A stretch of 64,000 bases of DNA from RGIG2041 sp045652745 (GCA_045652745.1 JAZRUW010000028.1:1-64000); one strand, 5' to 3'; numbered from the stretch's first letter, positions 49,568 through 59,020 are shown. Translations and numbers: made by a program. Notes: a model not told the origin generated them from the letters alone.

Positions 49568-51868
49568 ATGTTATGCAGCAGATGCAACAAAAACCAGGCT
49601 GTAATTTTCATAACTAAATTGGAAGGCGACAAACAGACCAACGAAGGCTTGTGCCTTACCTGTGCCAAAGCGATGGGAATTGCACCAATCAATAAATTGG
49701 TAGAACAAATGGGTATCAACGACGAAGACATCGGGGCGCTCAATGACGAACTCAATGCAATGATGGAAGGCATAGAGGGCGAAGACGGTATGCCGATGCT
49801 GCCGGAGGACATGGAGGGTGACTCCCCCATGAAAGCCCTCGCCAAAATGTTTGGCGGTTTTGGTATGCCCAAAATGCAAAAAGACAAAAAAGACGCAGAG
49901 GAAGCACCGCCGGAAGCTAAGAGCACACAAACCAAGGACGCGCCGAAGCAAAAGAAGAAAAAGATGCTCGACACCTACGGCACCAATTTATCTGCCAAAG
50001 CGGCAGAAGGCGGCGTAGACCGCATCATCGGCCGCGATACGGAGATAGACCGCGTTGTGCAGATTTTAAACCGCCGTACCAAAAACAATCCTGTACTGCT
50101 CGGCGAGCCGGGTGTCGGCAAAACCGCCATTGCGGAAGGGCTTGCCCTGCGCATTTACGAAAAGCAAGTGCCGGTAAAGATGTACAACAAGGAAGTCTAT
50201 TTGATTGATTTTACCGCATTGGTTGCCGGAACGCAGTTTCGAGGCCAGTTTGAGTCGCGTTTAAAGGCGCTCATCGAAGAAGCCAAGAAGCTCGGCAACA
50301 TCATTTTGGTTATTGACGAACTCCACAATATCGTCGGCGCAGGCGATGCTGACGGCGCAATGAGCGCCGGTAATATTTTAAAGCCTGCCCTCGCCCGCGG
50401 CGAAATTCAGGTACTCGGCGCAACAACGCTTACAGAATACAGAAAGCACATCGAAAAAGACAGCGCACTCGAGCGCCGTTTCCAGACGGTCATCGTTGAT
50501 GAGCCGTCCGTAGAGGACAGCATCGAAATCCTGTGTGGCATCAAAGATTACTACGAAAGTTATCACAAGGTATCCATATCAAAAGAAATCATCGAATTTG
50601 CTGTGCGCAACGCAGAGCGCTATATCACGGAGCGTTTTCTGCCCGACAAGGCAATCGACTTAATTGATGAAGCCGGCGCACGTGCTAACTTAAACAACAC
50701 CGCGCTTGCAAAGCTCGAACTTTTGCGCACTGAACTCACGCAGGTGCAAAGCGAAAAAGAATCTGCCGTTTCCACAGATTCCATTGACGATTATCAAAAG
50801 GCAGCAGAACTCAAAGCACGCGAATTTCAGTTAAAAGAACAAATTGACGCACTCGCGGCGCAAAGCGAAAATATCCCGATTACCGAAGAGGATATTGCCG
50901 CAGTGATTGAAGCCTGGACAAAAATCCCGATGCAACGCATCTCCGAGGCGGAAGCACAAAAGTTGTTGCAGTTGGAAACACGTCTGCACGAAAGAATCAT
51001 CGGACAGGACAAGGCGGTAGAAACCATCAGCCGTGCCATTCGCCGCGGCAGAGCGGGCCTTTCCAAGAAAAAGCGTCCTGTTTCGTTTATCTTCGTCGGC
51101 CCGACGGGTGTGGGCAAAACCGAACTTGTCAAGGCGCTTGCGGAAGCTATGTTTGATACGGAAGAAGCCGTAATCCGTCTCGATATGAGTGAGTACTCCG
51201 AACGCCACTCCGTAGCAAAACTCATCGGTGCGCCGCCGGGATATGTCGGCTATGACGATGCAGGCCAGCTCACGGAAAAAATCCGCAGAAAACCCTACTC
51301 GATTATTTTGCTCGACGAAATCGAAAAGGCAGACCCGGAAGTGTTTAATATCCTTTTGCAGATTTTAGACGACGGACGTATTACGGACAGTCACGGCAAA
51401 ACCGTATGCTTTGAAAACACAATTATCGTAATGACTTCCAATGCCGGCAGTAACTTAAAAGAAGGTGCCCTCGGTTTCTTTGCAAGCGAAGATACCGCCA
51501 TCGAAAACAAAGTAACAACGGCGCTCAAAAACACCTTCCGTCCGGAATTTTTAAACAGAGTGGACGACACGGTCATCTTCTACCCGCTCCAAAAAGAAGA
51601 ACTGCTGCAAATCGTGGACATTCAGCTTGCCGAGCTTCTGCGCGAACTGAATACCAAAAATCTTAATTTGCAGGTCTCCGACGAAGCCAAAGCATGGCTT
51701 TGTGACAAAGGCTACGAGCCGAAATACGGTGCAAGACCGCTACGCCGTGTAATTGCGCGCTATGTAGAAGACGCTCTCGCTTCCCTCTACATTCGCGGCG
51801 AATTAAAAGACGGCGACACCGTTACCGTATCGGTAGAAGAAAATGAATTAAATGTTGAAAAGAGGTAA
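49568..51868 (+). CDS. ClpE-like AAA+ unfoldase
   Basis: This 766-aa Hsp100 protein has two AAA modules. A zinc-finger-like N-terminus (CSRCNKNQ...GLCLTCAKA, residues 3-33, CxxC...CxxC) replaces the Clp_N double repeat, as in ClpE. A disordered acidic/Lys linker (about 60-135) is followed by AAA-1 (Walker A GEPGVGKT, about 172-179), a UVR-like coiled segment (SIDDYQKAAELKAREFQLKEQ, core DYQKAAELKAREF, about 398-420) and AAA-2 (GPTGVGKT, with GAPPGYVGYDDAGQLTE, core GAPPGYVGYDD). It is probably a ClpP partner in protein quality control. A ClpP-docking loop was not located with confidence. Confidence 0.88.
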   Translation: MLCSRCNKNQAVIFITKLEGDKQTNEGLCLTCAKAMGIAPINKLVEQMGINDEDIGALNDELNAMMEGIEGEDGMPMLPEDMEGDSPMKALAKMFGGFGMPKMQKDKKDAEEAPPEAKSTQTKDAPKQKKKKMLDTYGTNLSAKAAEGGVDRIIGRDTEIDRVVQILNRRTKNNPVLLGEPGVGKTAIAEGLALRIYEKQVPVKMYNKEVYLIDFTALVAGTQFRGQFESRLKALIEEAKKLGNIILVIDELHNIVGAGDADGAMSAGNILKPALARGEIQVLGATTLTEYRKHIEKDSALERRFQTVIVDEPSVEDSIEILCGIKDYYESYHKVSISKEIIEFAVRNAERYITERFLPDKAIDLIDEAGARANLNNTALAKLELLRTELTQVQSEKESAVSTDSIDDYQKAAELKAREFQLKEQIDALAAQSENIPITEEDIAAVIEAWTKIPMQRISEAEAQKLLQLETRLHERIIGQDKAVETISRAIRRGRAGLSKKKRPVSFIFVGPTGVGKTELVKALAEAMFDTEEAVIRLDMSEYSERHSVAKLIGAPPGYVGYDDAGQLTEKIRRKPYSIILLDEIEKADPEVFNILLQILDDGRITDSHGKTVCFENTIIVMTSNAGSNLKEGALGFFASEDTAIENKVTTALKNTFRPEFLNRVDDTVIFYPLQKEELLQIVDIQLAELLRELNTKNLNLQVSDEAKAWLCDKGYEPKYGARPLRRVIARYVEDALASLYIRGELKDGDTVTVSVEENELNVEKR

Positions 51869-51872
51869 AAAT

Positions 51873-52493
51873 ATGAAAGTACTTTGCATCAACGGCAGCC
51901 CGCACGAAAAGGGCTGTACATACACGGCGCTTTGCGAAGCGGCAAGCGTACTGCAAAAAGAAGGCATCAAAACCGAGATTCTGCACATTGCTGCAAAGCC
52001 GGTCGGCGGCTGTATGGGTTGCGGCGCGTGCAAAAAACTTGGTAAATGCGTACAAGACGATATCGTAAACGATTTTCTGGCAAAGGCCAAAGAGGCCGAC
52101 GGCTTTCTCTTTGGTTCCCCCGTGCACTTTGCCGGCGCATCGGGCGCGATCACTTCGTTTATGGACCGCGCGTTTTACGCAGGCGCATCGCTTGTACAAA
52201 ACAAACCGGCGGCGGCAATTGCAAGTTGCAGACGCGGCGGCGCGAGCGCAACCTTTGATCAGTTAAACAAATATTTTGCCATCCGCTCTATGCCAATTGT
52301 GACCTCGCAATACTGGAATATGGTACACGGCAACACACCGGACGAAGTCAAGCAAGATACTGAAGGCATGCAGACCATGCGTACTCTGGCGCAAAACATG
52401 GCATGGGTGCTGAAATGCATTGATGCAGGCAAAAAGTCTGGCATAGATGCACCGTCTTACGAAGCACCGCTCAAGACCAATTTTATAAGATAA
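51873..52493 (+). CDS. flavodoxin-like NADPH-dependent FMN reductase
   Basis: This 206-aa flavodoxin-fold oxidoreductase starts with VLCINGSPHEKGCTYTAL (residues 2-19), the FMN phosphate-binding loop. It carries a Cys-rich segment GGCMGCGACKKLGKCVQDD (about 46-64), as in iron-sulfur flavoproteins, and the SPVHFAGASGAITSFMDR block (core GSPVHFAGASG). It is probably an electron-transfer or quinone/azo reductase. It starts 4 nt after the ClpE-like stop with SD AGAGG, so the two are cotranscribed. Confidence 0.88.
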   Translation: MKVLCINGSPHEKGCTYTALCEAASVLQKEGIKTEILHIAAKPVGGCMGCGACKKLGKCVQDDIVNDFLAKAKEADGFLFGSPVHFAGASGAITSFMDRAFYAGASLVQNKPAAAIASCRRGGASATFDQLNKYFAIRSMPIVTSQYWNMVHGNTPDEVKQDTEGMQTMRTLAQNMAWVLKCIDAGKKSGIDAPSYEAPLKTNFIR

Positions 52494-52534
52494 CAAAAAA
52501 TACGGAAATCTTTGGATTTCCGTATTTTTTGTTA
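52491..52534. terminator. bidirectional terminator with 20-bp stem
   Basis: TAACAAAAAATACGGAAATC (52491-52510), loop TTTG, GATTTCCGTATTTTTTGTTA (52515-52534). The stem is perfect and lies between the reductase and the convergent PIG-L gene. Confidence 0.93.
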
Positions 52535-52545
52535 TCACGTCTTTT

Positions 52546-53394
52546 TTAAAAGTTAAAGAATTTTTTCATTGCCTCATCATCGAGTTTTGCACCATATTCA
52601 CAGTACATATATGCTTCCGCATAACGGATTTTGCTGCCGCGTTCCTCGCCGTACTTAGCAATCAGTTCTTTTCTGAAACGCGCCGCAACTTTCGCATAAC
52701 GCACGGCATATCCCTGCCCAGCTGCCATCACTTCTTCATCCGTGGTATCTGCGGTAATTTCCATGCCCTTTAAAAACGCAAAACGCTCTGCCGGATCCTC
52801 CGGTACAGTCAGTCCCTTTGCAAACGGAAGCCACTCGTAAACCTGTGATACATTTAAATCTGCAATCTTAAGTTTTGTATCAATTTCATCATCAATGTCA
52901 ATAACCACATTCGCCTCAAACGGTGGATATTTAAATGCATCTAGGTTATACATAATCAGCGGTGTTTTTGTCATCGCCGGCGTATCCGGACAAAAATGCG
53001 GTACAATCAAAAGATAAGACGCATCTAAAACAAGCTGTCCTACCGCACGGTGGTCTGCGTGATAGTCATTCGGACGGTGGGTAATAATCAAATCCGGATT
53101 AAAGTTTCTGATGTAACGTGTCATACGCTTACGGGTTTCCAGCGTTACTTCAAGCTCGCAGTCATCCTGGTCACTCCATACATCATATGTAATACCCAGA
53201 AGCTTTGCAACCGCCTGCGATTCCTTTGCTCTGCGCGCTACAGTTTCCTCCGGCGACATAATGTGATGTCCGCCGCTACCATTACACAGGCACAGAAAAC
53301 GCACCTCATAGCCCATTTTCACATACTTGTGTGCCAGACCGCCACAGCGAAACTCGTTGTCATCCTGATGTGCACCAATCATTAGAATTTTCAT
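52546..53394 (-). CDS. PIG-L family (LmbE-like) deacetylase
   Basis: This 282-aa zinc hydrolase removes acetyl groups from N-acetylglucosamine-type sugars. Zinc ligands are in GAHQDD (residues 7-12) and HRPNDYHADHR (about 100-110, HxxDH). The family usually acts on GlcNAc-linked small molecules, lipids or chitooligosaccharides. Length and the C-terminal helical part are normal. ATG 53394 with SD GGAGG is chosen over an upstream frame from 53448. It is divergent from an AraC-type regulator, which may control it. Confidence 0.88.
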   Translation of the reverse strand: MKILMIGAHQDDNEFRCGGLAHKYVKMGYEVRFLCLCNGSGGHHIMSPEETVARRAKESQAVAKLLGITYDVWSDQDDCELEVTLETRKRMTRYIRNFNPDLIITHRPNDYHADHRAVGQLVLDASYLLIVPHFCPDTPAMTKTPLIMYNLDAFKYPPFEANVVIDIDDEIDTKLKIADLNVSQVYEWLPFAKGLTVPEDPAERFAFLKGMEITADTTDEEVMAAGQGYAVRYAKVAARFRKELIAKYGEERGSKIRYAEAYMYCEYGAKLDDEAMKKFFNF

Positions 53395-53441
53395 TTTTCT
53401 ACCTCCATTTAACATGATTTCCAAGTCAAATATTATTTTCA

Positions 53442-53470
53442 TTGACATTCAACCAAATCCATTATAAAAT
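53442..53470 (+). promoter_or_regulatory. promoter of the second AraC-type gene
   Basis: TTGACA (53442-53447), 17-nt spacer, TAAAAT (53465-53470). The AT-rich region to 53520 holds no other clear site. Confidence 0.6.
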
Positions 53471-53533
53471 ATATTTATAAATTTGTATATAACATCTCGT
53501 ACGATATATTTAACATTTTTTCCGGAGGTATTT

Positions 53534-54397
53534 ATGTTGAACATTCAATACATCCAAAATGAGATCCGCATCGAAGGCTTTCACAGCATTTATTATTTCG
53601 AACACGGCAAGGAATTCTATCATGCGCCCGAACAGCACAACTGCTGGGAAATGGTATTCGTAGACAGCGGCGAAATCATTGCTGTTACAGACGGTATCGG
53701 CTATCCACTCACCGAAGGCTGTGCAATCTTTCACGAGCCGAACGAACCGCATACGCACATTTCCAATGGCAATGAATCAAACAACATGCTTGTTGTTTCC
53801 TTTTTGTGCGACAGTCCGTCCATGCGCTTTTTCAAAAAGAAAACCTTCATATTGGACAAAGCCTCTCGGACGCTTTTAAAGCTATTCATGCAGGAAGCAA
53901 AAAACGAACTCGGCGAAATTCAGGGGGATTATAAAAAACGTAAGCGTTTAAAATTCAACTATGCTTCCTTTGGTTCTACACAGCTGATGGCCAGTTATTT
54001 TGAAGAATTTTTAATTAAGTTGATACGCCTCGGCGGCACCAAAATTCACACAACCGCCGAAACGCGTCAAATCGCAAAAAACTCTACCGTTGAACTTATT
54101 GAAAATTATTTGAAAAAAAACATCTATGAAAACATCACTATGCAGGACATATGCAATCACTTTTATCTTGGTAAATCCCAACTTAATCAATTATTTAAAG
54201 ATTACACAAACAAAAGTCCGATGCAGTATTATGCCCACTTAAAAACCGAAGCGGCAAAAAAAATGCTGCGCGACGGCAAACTCTCCATCAGCGAAATCTC
54301 GGAGATGCTTGGCTTTTCCTGCATCCACAGTTTTTCAAGATCATTTAAAAACGCAACAGGTTTTTCTCCCATGCAATACAAAAAAAGCGTATACTAA
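53534..54397 (+). CDS. AraC-family transcriptional regulator
   Basis: This 287-aa protein has an N-terminal cupin sensor half (EFYHAPEQHNCWEMVFVDSGE and EGCAIFHEPNEPHTH, core HEPNEPHTH, about 25-85) and a C-terminal double HTH (about 185-287). The latter has LGKSQLNQLFKDYTNKSPMQYY and SISEISEMLGFSCIHSFSRSFKNATGFSPMQYKK (core GFSCIHSFSRSFK). The layout is that of sugar-responsive AraC regulators. SD GGAGG; ATG 53534. It is divergent from the PIG-L deacetylase, suggesting control of an amino-sugar-related function. Confidence 0.9.
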   Translation: MLNIQYIQNEIRIEGFHSIYYFEHGKEFYHAPEQHNCWEMVFVDSGEIIAVTDGIGYPLTEGCAIFHEPNEPHTHISNGNESNNMLVVSFLCDSPSMRFFKKKTFILDKASRTLLKLFMQEAKNELGEIQGDYKKRKRLKFNYASFGSTQLMASYFEEFLIKLIRLGGTKIHTTAETRQIAKNSTVELIENYLKKNIYENITMQDICNHFYLGKSQLNQLFKDYTNKSPMQYYAHLKTEAAKKMLRDGKLSISEISEMLGFSCIHSFSRSFKNATGFSPMQYKKSVY

Positions 54398-54400
54398 TAA

Positions 54401-54430
54401 AAAAACAAGGGTGGTCACACCCTTGTTTTT
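54401..54430. terminator. bidirectional terminator
   Basis: AAAAACAAGGGTG (54401-54413), loop GTCA, CACCCTTGTTTTT (54418-54430). It touches the stop codon of khpA on the other strand. Confidence 0.9.
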
Positions 54431-54660
54431 TAACCGATAATATCTACAACAACACGCTTGTTTTCGCGGCTGGCTGCAGCCTTTACTACGGTTCTGATTG
54501 CTTTGGCAATTCTGCCCTGTTTTCCGATGACCTTACCCATGTCACTTTCCGCAACACGGAGTTCAAGCACGATACCCTTGTCATCTTCACGTTCCGTAAC
54601 GGAAACCTCATTCGGGTACTCTACCAGGGATTTTGCCAAAACTTCCAATACTTCTTTCAT
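54430..54660 (-). CDS. khpA: KH-domain RNA-binding protein KhpA
   Basis: This single-KH-domain protein has 76 aa (the former YlqC type). The KH signature ESDMGKVIGKQGRIAKAIR lies at about 38-56 with the GKQG loop. KhpA pairs with KhpB/Jag in many Firmicutes and influences cell elongation and small-RNA regulation. It is last in ylxM-ffh-rpsP-khpA, 14 nt after rpsP. The usual next genes, rimM-trmD, are not here. Confidence 0.94.
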   Translation of the reverse strand: MKEVLEVLAKSLVEYPNEVSVTEREDDKGIVLELRVAESDMGKVIGKQGRIAKAIRTVVKAAASRENKRVVVDIIG

Positions 54661-54674
54661 TTCGGCACCTCCGA

Positions 54675-54914
54675 TTAAAGTACGTTTGCCTTCTTGAGCA
54701 GACCCTTTACTGTGTCTGTCGGCTGTGCACCGTTTGCAATCCAGGTCTTCGCCTTTTCAACGTCAACGTTGATTGCAGCCGGCTCAACCATCGGGTTGTA
54801 AGTACCAACTTCCTCGATGAATCTGCCGTCACGCGGATATCTGGAATCTGCAACTACGATTCTGTAGAACGGAGCCTTCTTTGCGCCCATTCTCTTCAGT
54901 CTGATTTTTACCAT
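54675..54914 (-). CDS. rpsP: 30S ribosomal protein S16
   Basis: S16 is a small-subunit assembly protein, 79 aa. MVKIRLKRMGAKKAPFYRIV (residues 1-20) and SRYPRDGRFIEEVGTYNP (core RDGRFIEEVGTYNP) are the standard S16 signatures. ATG 54914 with SD GGAGGTG is chosen over an upstream frame from 54929. Confidence 0.97.
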   Translation of the reverse strand: MVKIRLKRMGAKKAPFYRIVVADSRYPRDGRFIEEVGTYNPMVEPAAINVDVEKAKTWIANGAQPTDTVKGLLKKANVL

Positions 54915-54970
54915 TATTTTCACCTCCAAATAAAATAATGTTTTTATTTTAAATGCTTAAAATAAACAAA

Positions 54971-56308
54971 TTAAAATGGAAAACCACCGCGTTTTAAGCG
55001 CTTTTTCATTTTCGGAGAGTTAAACTGCTTCATCATCTGGCGCATCTGGTCAAACTGCTTTAACAGCGCATTGACATCCTGCACTCTCACGCCTGCGCCT
55101 TTGGCAATACGCTGTCTGCGGCTGGCGTTGATAATAGACGGATTTTTTCTCTCCTTCGGGGTCATCGAGCGGATAATCGCTTCCGGACGCGCAAGTTGTT
55201 TGTCATCAATTTGCACACCTGCCGGCAACTTATTGCCCACCCCCGGGAGCATAGACACGACCTGTTCAAGCGGCCCCATCTTTTTGATTTGCTGGAGCTG
55301 CTCTAAGAAATCTTCCAAATCCATGCCCTCTTTGGCAAGTTTTCTTTCGAGTTCTTCGGCCTGTTTCTCGTCAAAAGCCGCCTGTGCCTTATCAATAAGT
55401 GTTAGCACATCACCCATACCGAGAATTCTCGATGCCATACGGTCCGGATAAAACGGTTCCAAATCCGTCAGTTTTTCCCCCATACCGACATACTTAATCG
55501 GTTTGCCGGTAACGTGGCGCACAGAAAGCGCCGCACCGCCGCGGGCATCACCGTCGAGCTTGGTCATAATCACACCATCAATGCCGAGCTGTTCATTAAA
55601 ACTCTGCGCTACATTGACCGCATCCTGACCGGTCATCGCATCTACAACGAGCAAAATCTCGTGCGGTTTTACATTCGCTTTAATATCGGACAGCTCGTTC
55701 ATCAACTCTTCGTTGATGTGCAGTCGACCTGCCGTATCGATAATCACCGGATCATTGCCATGCTTGGTTGCATGTTCAATCGCGGCTTTGGATATATCCA
55801 CCGGGCTTTTTTGGTCACCCATGGTAAATACCGGAATTTCCACCTGTGCACCAACAACCTCAAGCTGTTTGATTGCCGCCGGTCGATAAACGTCACAGGC
55901 AACAAGCAGCGGCCTTTTTTCGTGCTGCTTTTTAATCTGAGATGCAAGTTTTGCACAGGTTGTCGTCTTACCTGCACCCTGTAAACCGACAAGCATAATC
56001 ACAGTCGGCCCTTTGCTCGAAAATTGGATGCGGCTTTGTGTAGAGCCCATCAAATCCGTCAGTTCTTCATTGACAATCTTTATAATCTGCTGACCGGGTG
56101 TCAGACTTTCAAGCACCTGCGCACCGTTTGCCTTTTCCGTCACGCGTGCGATAAACTCCTTTACAACCTTGAAGTTTACGTCCGCTTCTAAAAGTGCCAA
56201 CTTGATTTCACGCATGGATGCCTTAATGTCTGCCTCCGAAACCTTACCCTTGGAGCGCAGTTTTTTGAAAATACCGTTTAATTTTTCACCCAAGCTTTCA
56301 AATGCCAT
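54971..56308 (-). CDS. ffh: signal recognition particle protein Ffh
   Basis: Ffh is the SRP GTPase that targets nascent membrane proteins with 4.5S/scRNA. It has 445 aa. The N domain is at about 1-90. The G domain has GLQGAGKTTTCAKLA (core GLQGAGKTT, about 107-115), DTAGRLHI, TKLDGDARGGAAL and GMGEKLTDLEPF. The Met-rich M domain (about 300-445) has the RNA-binding SRRQRIAKGAG and ends MKKRLKRGGFPF. It follows ylxM in the usual Firmicute order. Confidence 0.97.
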   Translation of the reverse strand: MAFESLGEKLNGIFKKLRSKGKVSEADIKASMREIKLALLEADVNFKVVKEFIARVTEKANGAQVLESLTPGQQIIKIVNEELTDLMGSTQSRIQFSSKGPTVIMLVGLQGAGKTTTCAKLASQIKKQHEKRPLLVACDVYRPAAIKQLEVVGAQVEIPVFTMGDQKSPVDISKAAIEHATKHGNDPVIIDTAGRLHINEELMNELSDIKANVKPHEILLVVDAMTGQDAVNVAQSFNEQLGIDGVIMTKLDGDARGGAALSVRHVTGKPIKYVGMGEKLTDLEPFYPDRMASRILGMGDVLTLIDKAQAAFDEKQAEELERKLAKEGMDLEDFLEQLQQIKKMGPLEQVVSMLPGVGNKLPAGVQIDDKQLARPEAIIRSMTPKERKNPSIINASRRQRIAKGAGVRVQDVNALLKQFDQMRQMMKQFNSPKMKKRLKRGGFPF

Positions 56309-56332
56309 AGCAGGTCCTTTCCGAATCTATTG

Positions 56333-56671
56333 TCAGCCAATCTGATTTCTGATTTTCTCAAGACAATCATAAATTTCTTTCGCCTTGTCTTTTTCCCCAA
56401 GTGTATGCAATTTTTCAACAATCTCATCGCAAGCCGTTTCAATCGCCTCATACTTTCCGGCCAAAGAAAGCATCTGTTCATAAACCAAAAGCTGTTTTTC
56501 ACCGCGCTTGATATTATCGCGCACACCCTGTCTGGAAATATCCAAAAGCTGAGAAATCTCATACAGAGACAAATCCTGGTTATAGTATAATTCTATGCAT
56601 TCCGCCTGTTTTTCCGTCAACAAACTTTTGTAGTAATCCAGCAAAACGCCGATATGCAGTTCCTTTTCCAT
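56333..56671 (-). CDS. ylxM: YlxM-family (UPF0122) HTH protein
   Basis: This 112-aa protein resembles sigma region 4. LLTEKQAECIELYYNQDLSLYEISQLLDISRQGVRDNIKRGEKQL contains the HTH (core LYEISQLLDISRQGVRD, about 33-49). YlxM/p13-type proteins stimulate Ffh or SRP function in some Firmicutes. It is first in the operon, 24 nt before ffh. Confidence 0.94.
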   Translation of the reverse strand: MEKELHIGVLLDYYKSLLTEKQAECIELYYNQDLSLYEISQLLDISRQGVRDNIKRGEKQLLVYEQMLSLAGKYEAIETACDEIVEKLHTLGEKDKAKEIYDCLEKIRNQIG

Positions 56672-56689
56672 AACCTCACCTCTGCTTGC

Positions 56690-56710
56690 TGTAAAGCGTT
56701 TTACTTTACA
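56690..56710. repeat. inverted repeat in the ylxM leader
   Basis: TGTAAAG, 7 nt, CTTTACA. It lies between the ylxM promoter and SD and could be an operator or an mRNA hairpin. Confidence 0.4.
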
Positions 56711-56718
56711 CCTTGGTT

Positions 56719-56747
56719 ATTTTACAATAAAACATCTTCTCTGTCAA
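56719..56747 (-). promoter_or_regulatory. SigA-type promoter of ylxM-ffh-rpsP-khpA
   Basis: On the minus strand, TTGACA (56747-56742), 17 nt, TAAAAT (56724-56719). The rest of the gap to 56956 is AT-rich; only an inverted repeat GTGCCA (56901-56906)/TGGCAC (56928-56933) stands out. Confidence 0.85.
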
Positions 56748-56956
56748 GTGTTTTTATAAAAATATTATACTTTTTCTATAAATTTATATACTTTTCATTC
56801 ATTTTATGAGATAATGATTGCAACGCTAAAAGAAACTGCAAAGAAACAACAAAAACGGCAATATTCTCTGTATAACTTTACAGTTTAAAATAAGAATCAC
56901 GTGCCAAGGCGTTTTAGATGCAAATCATGGCACACGAACCAAAAGGAGATTATAAG

Positions 56957-57772
56957 ATGCGTACAGAAACATTTAATCTTTGGAAAAACACCCCCGGCCT
57001 TTGTGAAGAAGTCCCAACACTTACTGCCTATGTGCCAGAAAACAAAACGTCGGATGCGGCTGTTGTAATTTTTCCGGGCGGAGGTTACCGCATCCGCGCA
57101 CCGCACGAGGGCGATGGCTACGCATTATTCTTAAACAAACTCGGTATCACTGCCTTTGTATGTGATTACCGCGTAGACCCACATCGTTTTCCCCTTCCGT
57201 TGTTGGATGCACGTCGCGCTGTACGTACTGTCCGCGCTATGGCAGATAAATACGACCTAGATAAAAGTAAAATCGGCGTGATGGGTTCGTCTGCCGGCGG
57301 TCACCTCGCCGCATTGGTATCCACCTACTTCGAACCGTTCGAATTCGAAGGTGCAGACGAAATCGACAACGAAGATTTCATTCCGAACGCACAGATTTTA
57401 TGCTATCCTGTTATTAAACTGATAGACCATGGCGCACACATCGGCAGCGGTGCAAACTTGCTTGCAGAAAAACACGCCGAGCTCGGTCGGGCACTCAGTC
57501 CGGACAGAATCGTGAGCGAAAGAACGCCTAAGGCCTTTATCTGGCACACATTTTCGGACAAAAGTGTAAACGTTGTGAACAGTTTAGACTACGCGCGTGC
57601 ACTGCGCAAATATGAAATCCCGACAGAAATGCATATTTTCCCCGTCGGCGGTCACGGATTAGGCCTGGCAGACGGCGATCCGAAATACGGGCGCGATAAC
57701 AAAAACGACTATATCGCACAATGGAGCGGTATGCTCGCGCAGTGGCTGAAACTAAATAACTTTGCAAAATAA
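56957..57772 (+). CDS. alpha/beta-hydrolase, acetyl-xylan/feruloyl esterase-like
   Basis: This 271-aa serine hydrolase has no signal peptide. The oxyanion-hole region FPGGGYRIRAPHEG (residues 36-49) and nucleophile GSSAGGHLAAL (about Ser 99) are present, with a C-terminal FPVGGHGLGLADG carrying the catalytic His. The pattern fits the carbohydrate-esterase-like esterase/lipase group that deacetylates xylo-oligosaccharides in gut Firmicutes. The PIG-L deacetylase and AraC regulator lie 3 kb away. SD AAAGGAG; ATG 56957. Substrate is inferred only by family resemblance. Confidence 0.85.
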   Translation: MRTETFNLWKNTPGLCEEVPTLTAYVPENKTSDAAVVIFPGGGYRIRAPHEGDGYALFLNKLGITAFVCDYRVDPHRFPLPLLDARRAVRTVRAMADKYDLDKSKIGVMGSSAGGHLAALVSTYFEPFEFEGADEIDNEDFIPNAQILCYPVIKLIDHGAHIGSGANLLAEKHAELGRALSPDRIVSERTPKAFIWHTFSDKSVNVVNSLDYARALRKYEIPTEMHIFPVGGHGLGLADGDPKYGRDNKNDYIAQWSGMLAQWLKLNNFAK

Positions 57773-57775
57773 ATC

Positions 57776-57806
57776 AAAAAGGACTATCCTTATCGGATAG
57801 TCCTTT
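57776..57806. terminator. bidirectional terminator
   Basis: AAAAA, GGACTATCC (57781-57789), loop TTATC, GGATAGTCC (57795-57803), TTT. It lies between the esterase and the convergent S41 protease. Confidence 0.85.
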
Positions 57807-57815
57807 GTCTTGTTG

Positions 57816-59006
57816 CTATTTGCAAATTTCCAACGCTCTTATAAGTTGCACATCCTGCGCGCGCTCGATTGCCTCCACCGGATACCCGGGTGCAAATCCG
57901 GTAACCACCATCACGTCCGGCGCAAAGCCCGTGCCGTGGATACATTTGCCGTCCGGTGTAAAATACTGCTCTACAGTGATGCTGATACCGCCACCGTGTC
58001 GAAGCGGAAAGACATTTTGCGTAATTCCCTTACCGAAGGTATTCGTGCCGACCAAAGCTTTGAGCCTGCCGTTACCGGAGAGTGCACCGATGAGCACCTC
58101 CGAAGCGCTGGCGCTGTTTTCGTTTGCAAGGATGACCACGGGCAAATCTATAAATCCCTCCTTTGCATATTCATACGCTCTTTCGCCTTTTTTATCTTCA
58201 CGGTACACCACCGTTTCCCCGTCTTTTAAAAACATACTTGCCAATCGGCATACCGTATAAAAATCACCGCCGCCGTTGTCGCGCAAGTCCAGAAGCACGC
58301 TTTGTATCCCCTGCGCGGCAAGTGCCTCATACTGTGTTTTAAATTCTGCATCCGTATCTTCATCAAAGGACGTAATTTTAAAATAGCCTATATTGCCGTC
58401 TTCTACAGACGAGCGCACCGTGCGCAAATGAATGGCGCGGCGCGCCATCGTCACCGCATAATCCGTGCCGTTTCGTTTAAAAAGTGCTGCAACCGGACTA
58501 CCTTCTCCCTGCCCCGCACTGCCGTCGCCGCGAAGTGCGGTTGCAGCCGCATCCAGTTCATCATAAGAAACGCCGTTCACGCTGACCAAAATATCCCCCG
58601 CGCGCACACCGACCTGTGCGCCCGGACTGTCCTCATAGACCTGCATAATCATGATATCCCCATGCTCGGTCTGCGTCAAAACCAATCCGACACCGACATA
58701 ACTGCCGCGCGTTGCGGTAAGAAATGATTCAAATTCCGCCGGTGTATAATAGTTTGTATACGCATCAAGCGCATTGGTCATTCCCTTGGCCGCCTGCTGA
58801 TAAAGCTCCTCTTCATCGTATGAATTCAAATACATTGCATCAATATAGGCTTTGACCTCTGAAAGCACGCCGCTGCCATCATCCGTCAGAATTGTTCTGT
58901 CCAAAAGCGTTTCATAAACGCCGATGCACAATACAACCGTCACAACAAATGTAAGCAAAACGGAAATCGCGCATGCAATAATCAGTTTCTTTTTTTGCCC
59001 ATCCAT
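57816..59006 (-). CDS. S41 carboxy-terminal processing protease
   Basis: This 396-aa CtpA-like protease is anchored by one N-terminal membrane helix (about residues 8-30). A PDZ domain (about 95-180, YVGVGLVLTQ and AGDILVSVNG) precedes the S41 catalytic domain. The Ser lies in NENSASASEVLIGAL (about S293) and the Lys in GTNTFGKGITQ (about K320), with LLDLRDNGGG nearby. It probably trims envelope proteins or controls wall hydrolases, in keeping with its neighbours ftsEX and M23. ATG 59006 with SD GGAGG. An attenuator-like terminator lies directly before it. Confidence 0.93.
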   Translation of the reverse strand: MDGQKKKLIIACAISVLLTFVVTVVLCIGVYETLLDRTILTDDGSGVLSEVKAYIDAMYLNSYDEEELYQQAAKGMTNALDAYTNYYTPAEFESFLTATRGSYVGVGLVLTQTEHGDIMIMQVYEDSPGAQVGVRAGDILVSVNGVSYDELDAAATALRGDGSAGQGEGSPVAALFKRNGTDYAVTMARRAIHLRTVRSSVEDGNIGYFKITSFDEDTDAEFKTQYEALAAQGIQSVLLDLRDNGGGDFYTVCRLASMFLKDGETVVYREDKKGERAYEYAKEGFIDLPVVILANENSASASEVLIGALSGNGRLKALVGTNTFGKGITQNVFPLRHGGGISITVEQYFTPDGKCIHGTGFAPDVMVVTGFAPGYPVEAIERAQDVQLIRALEICK

Positions 59007-59020
59007 AAACAAACCTCCAA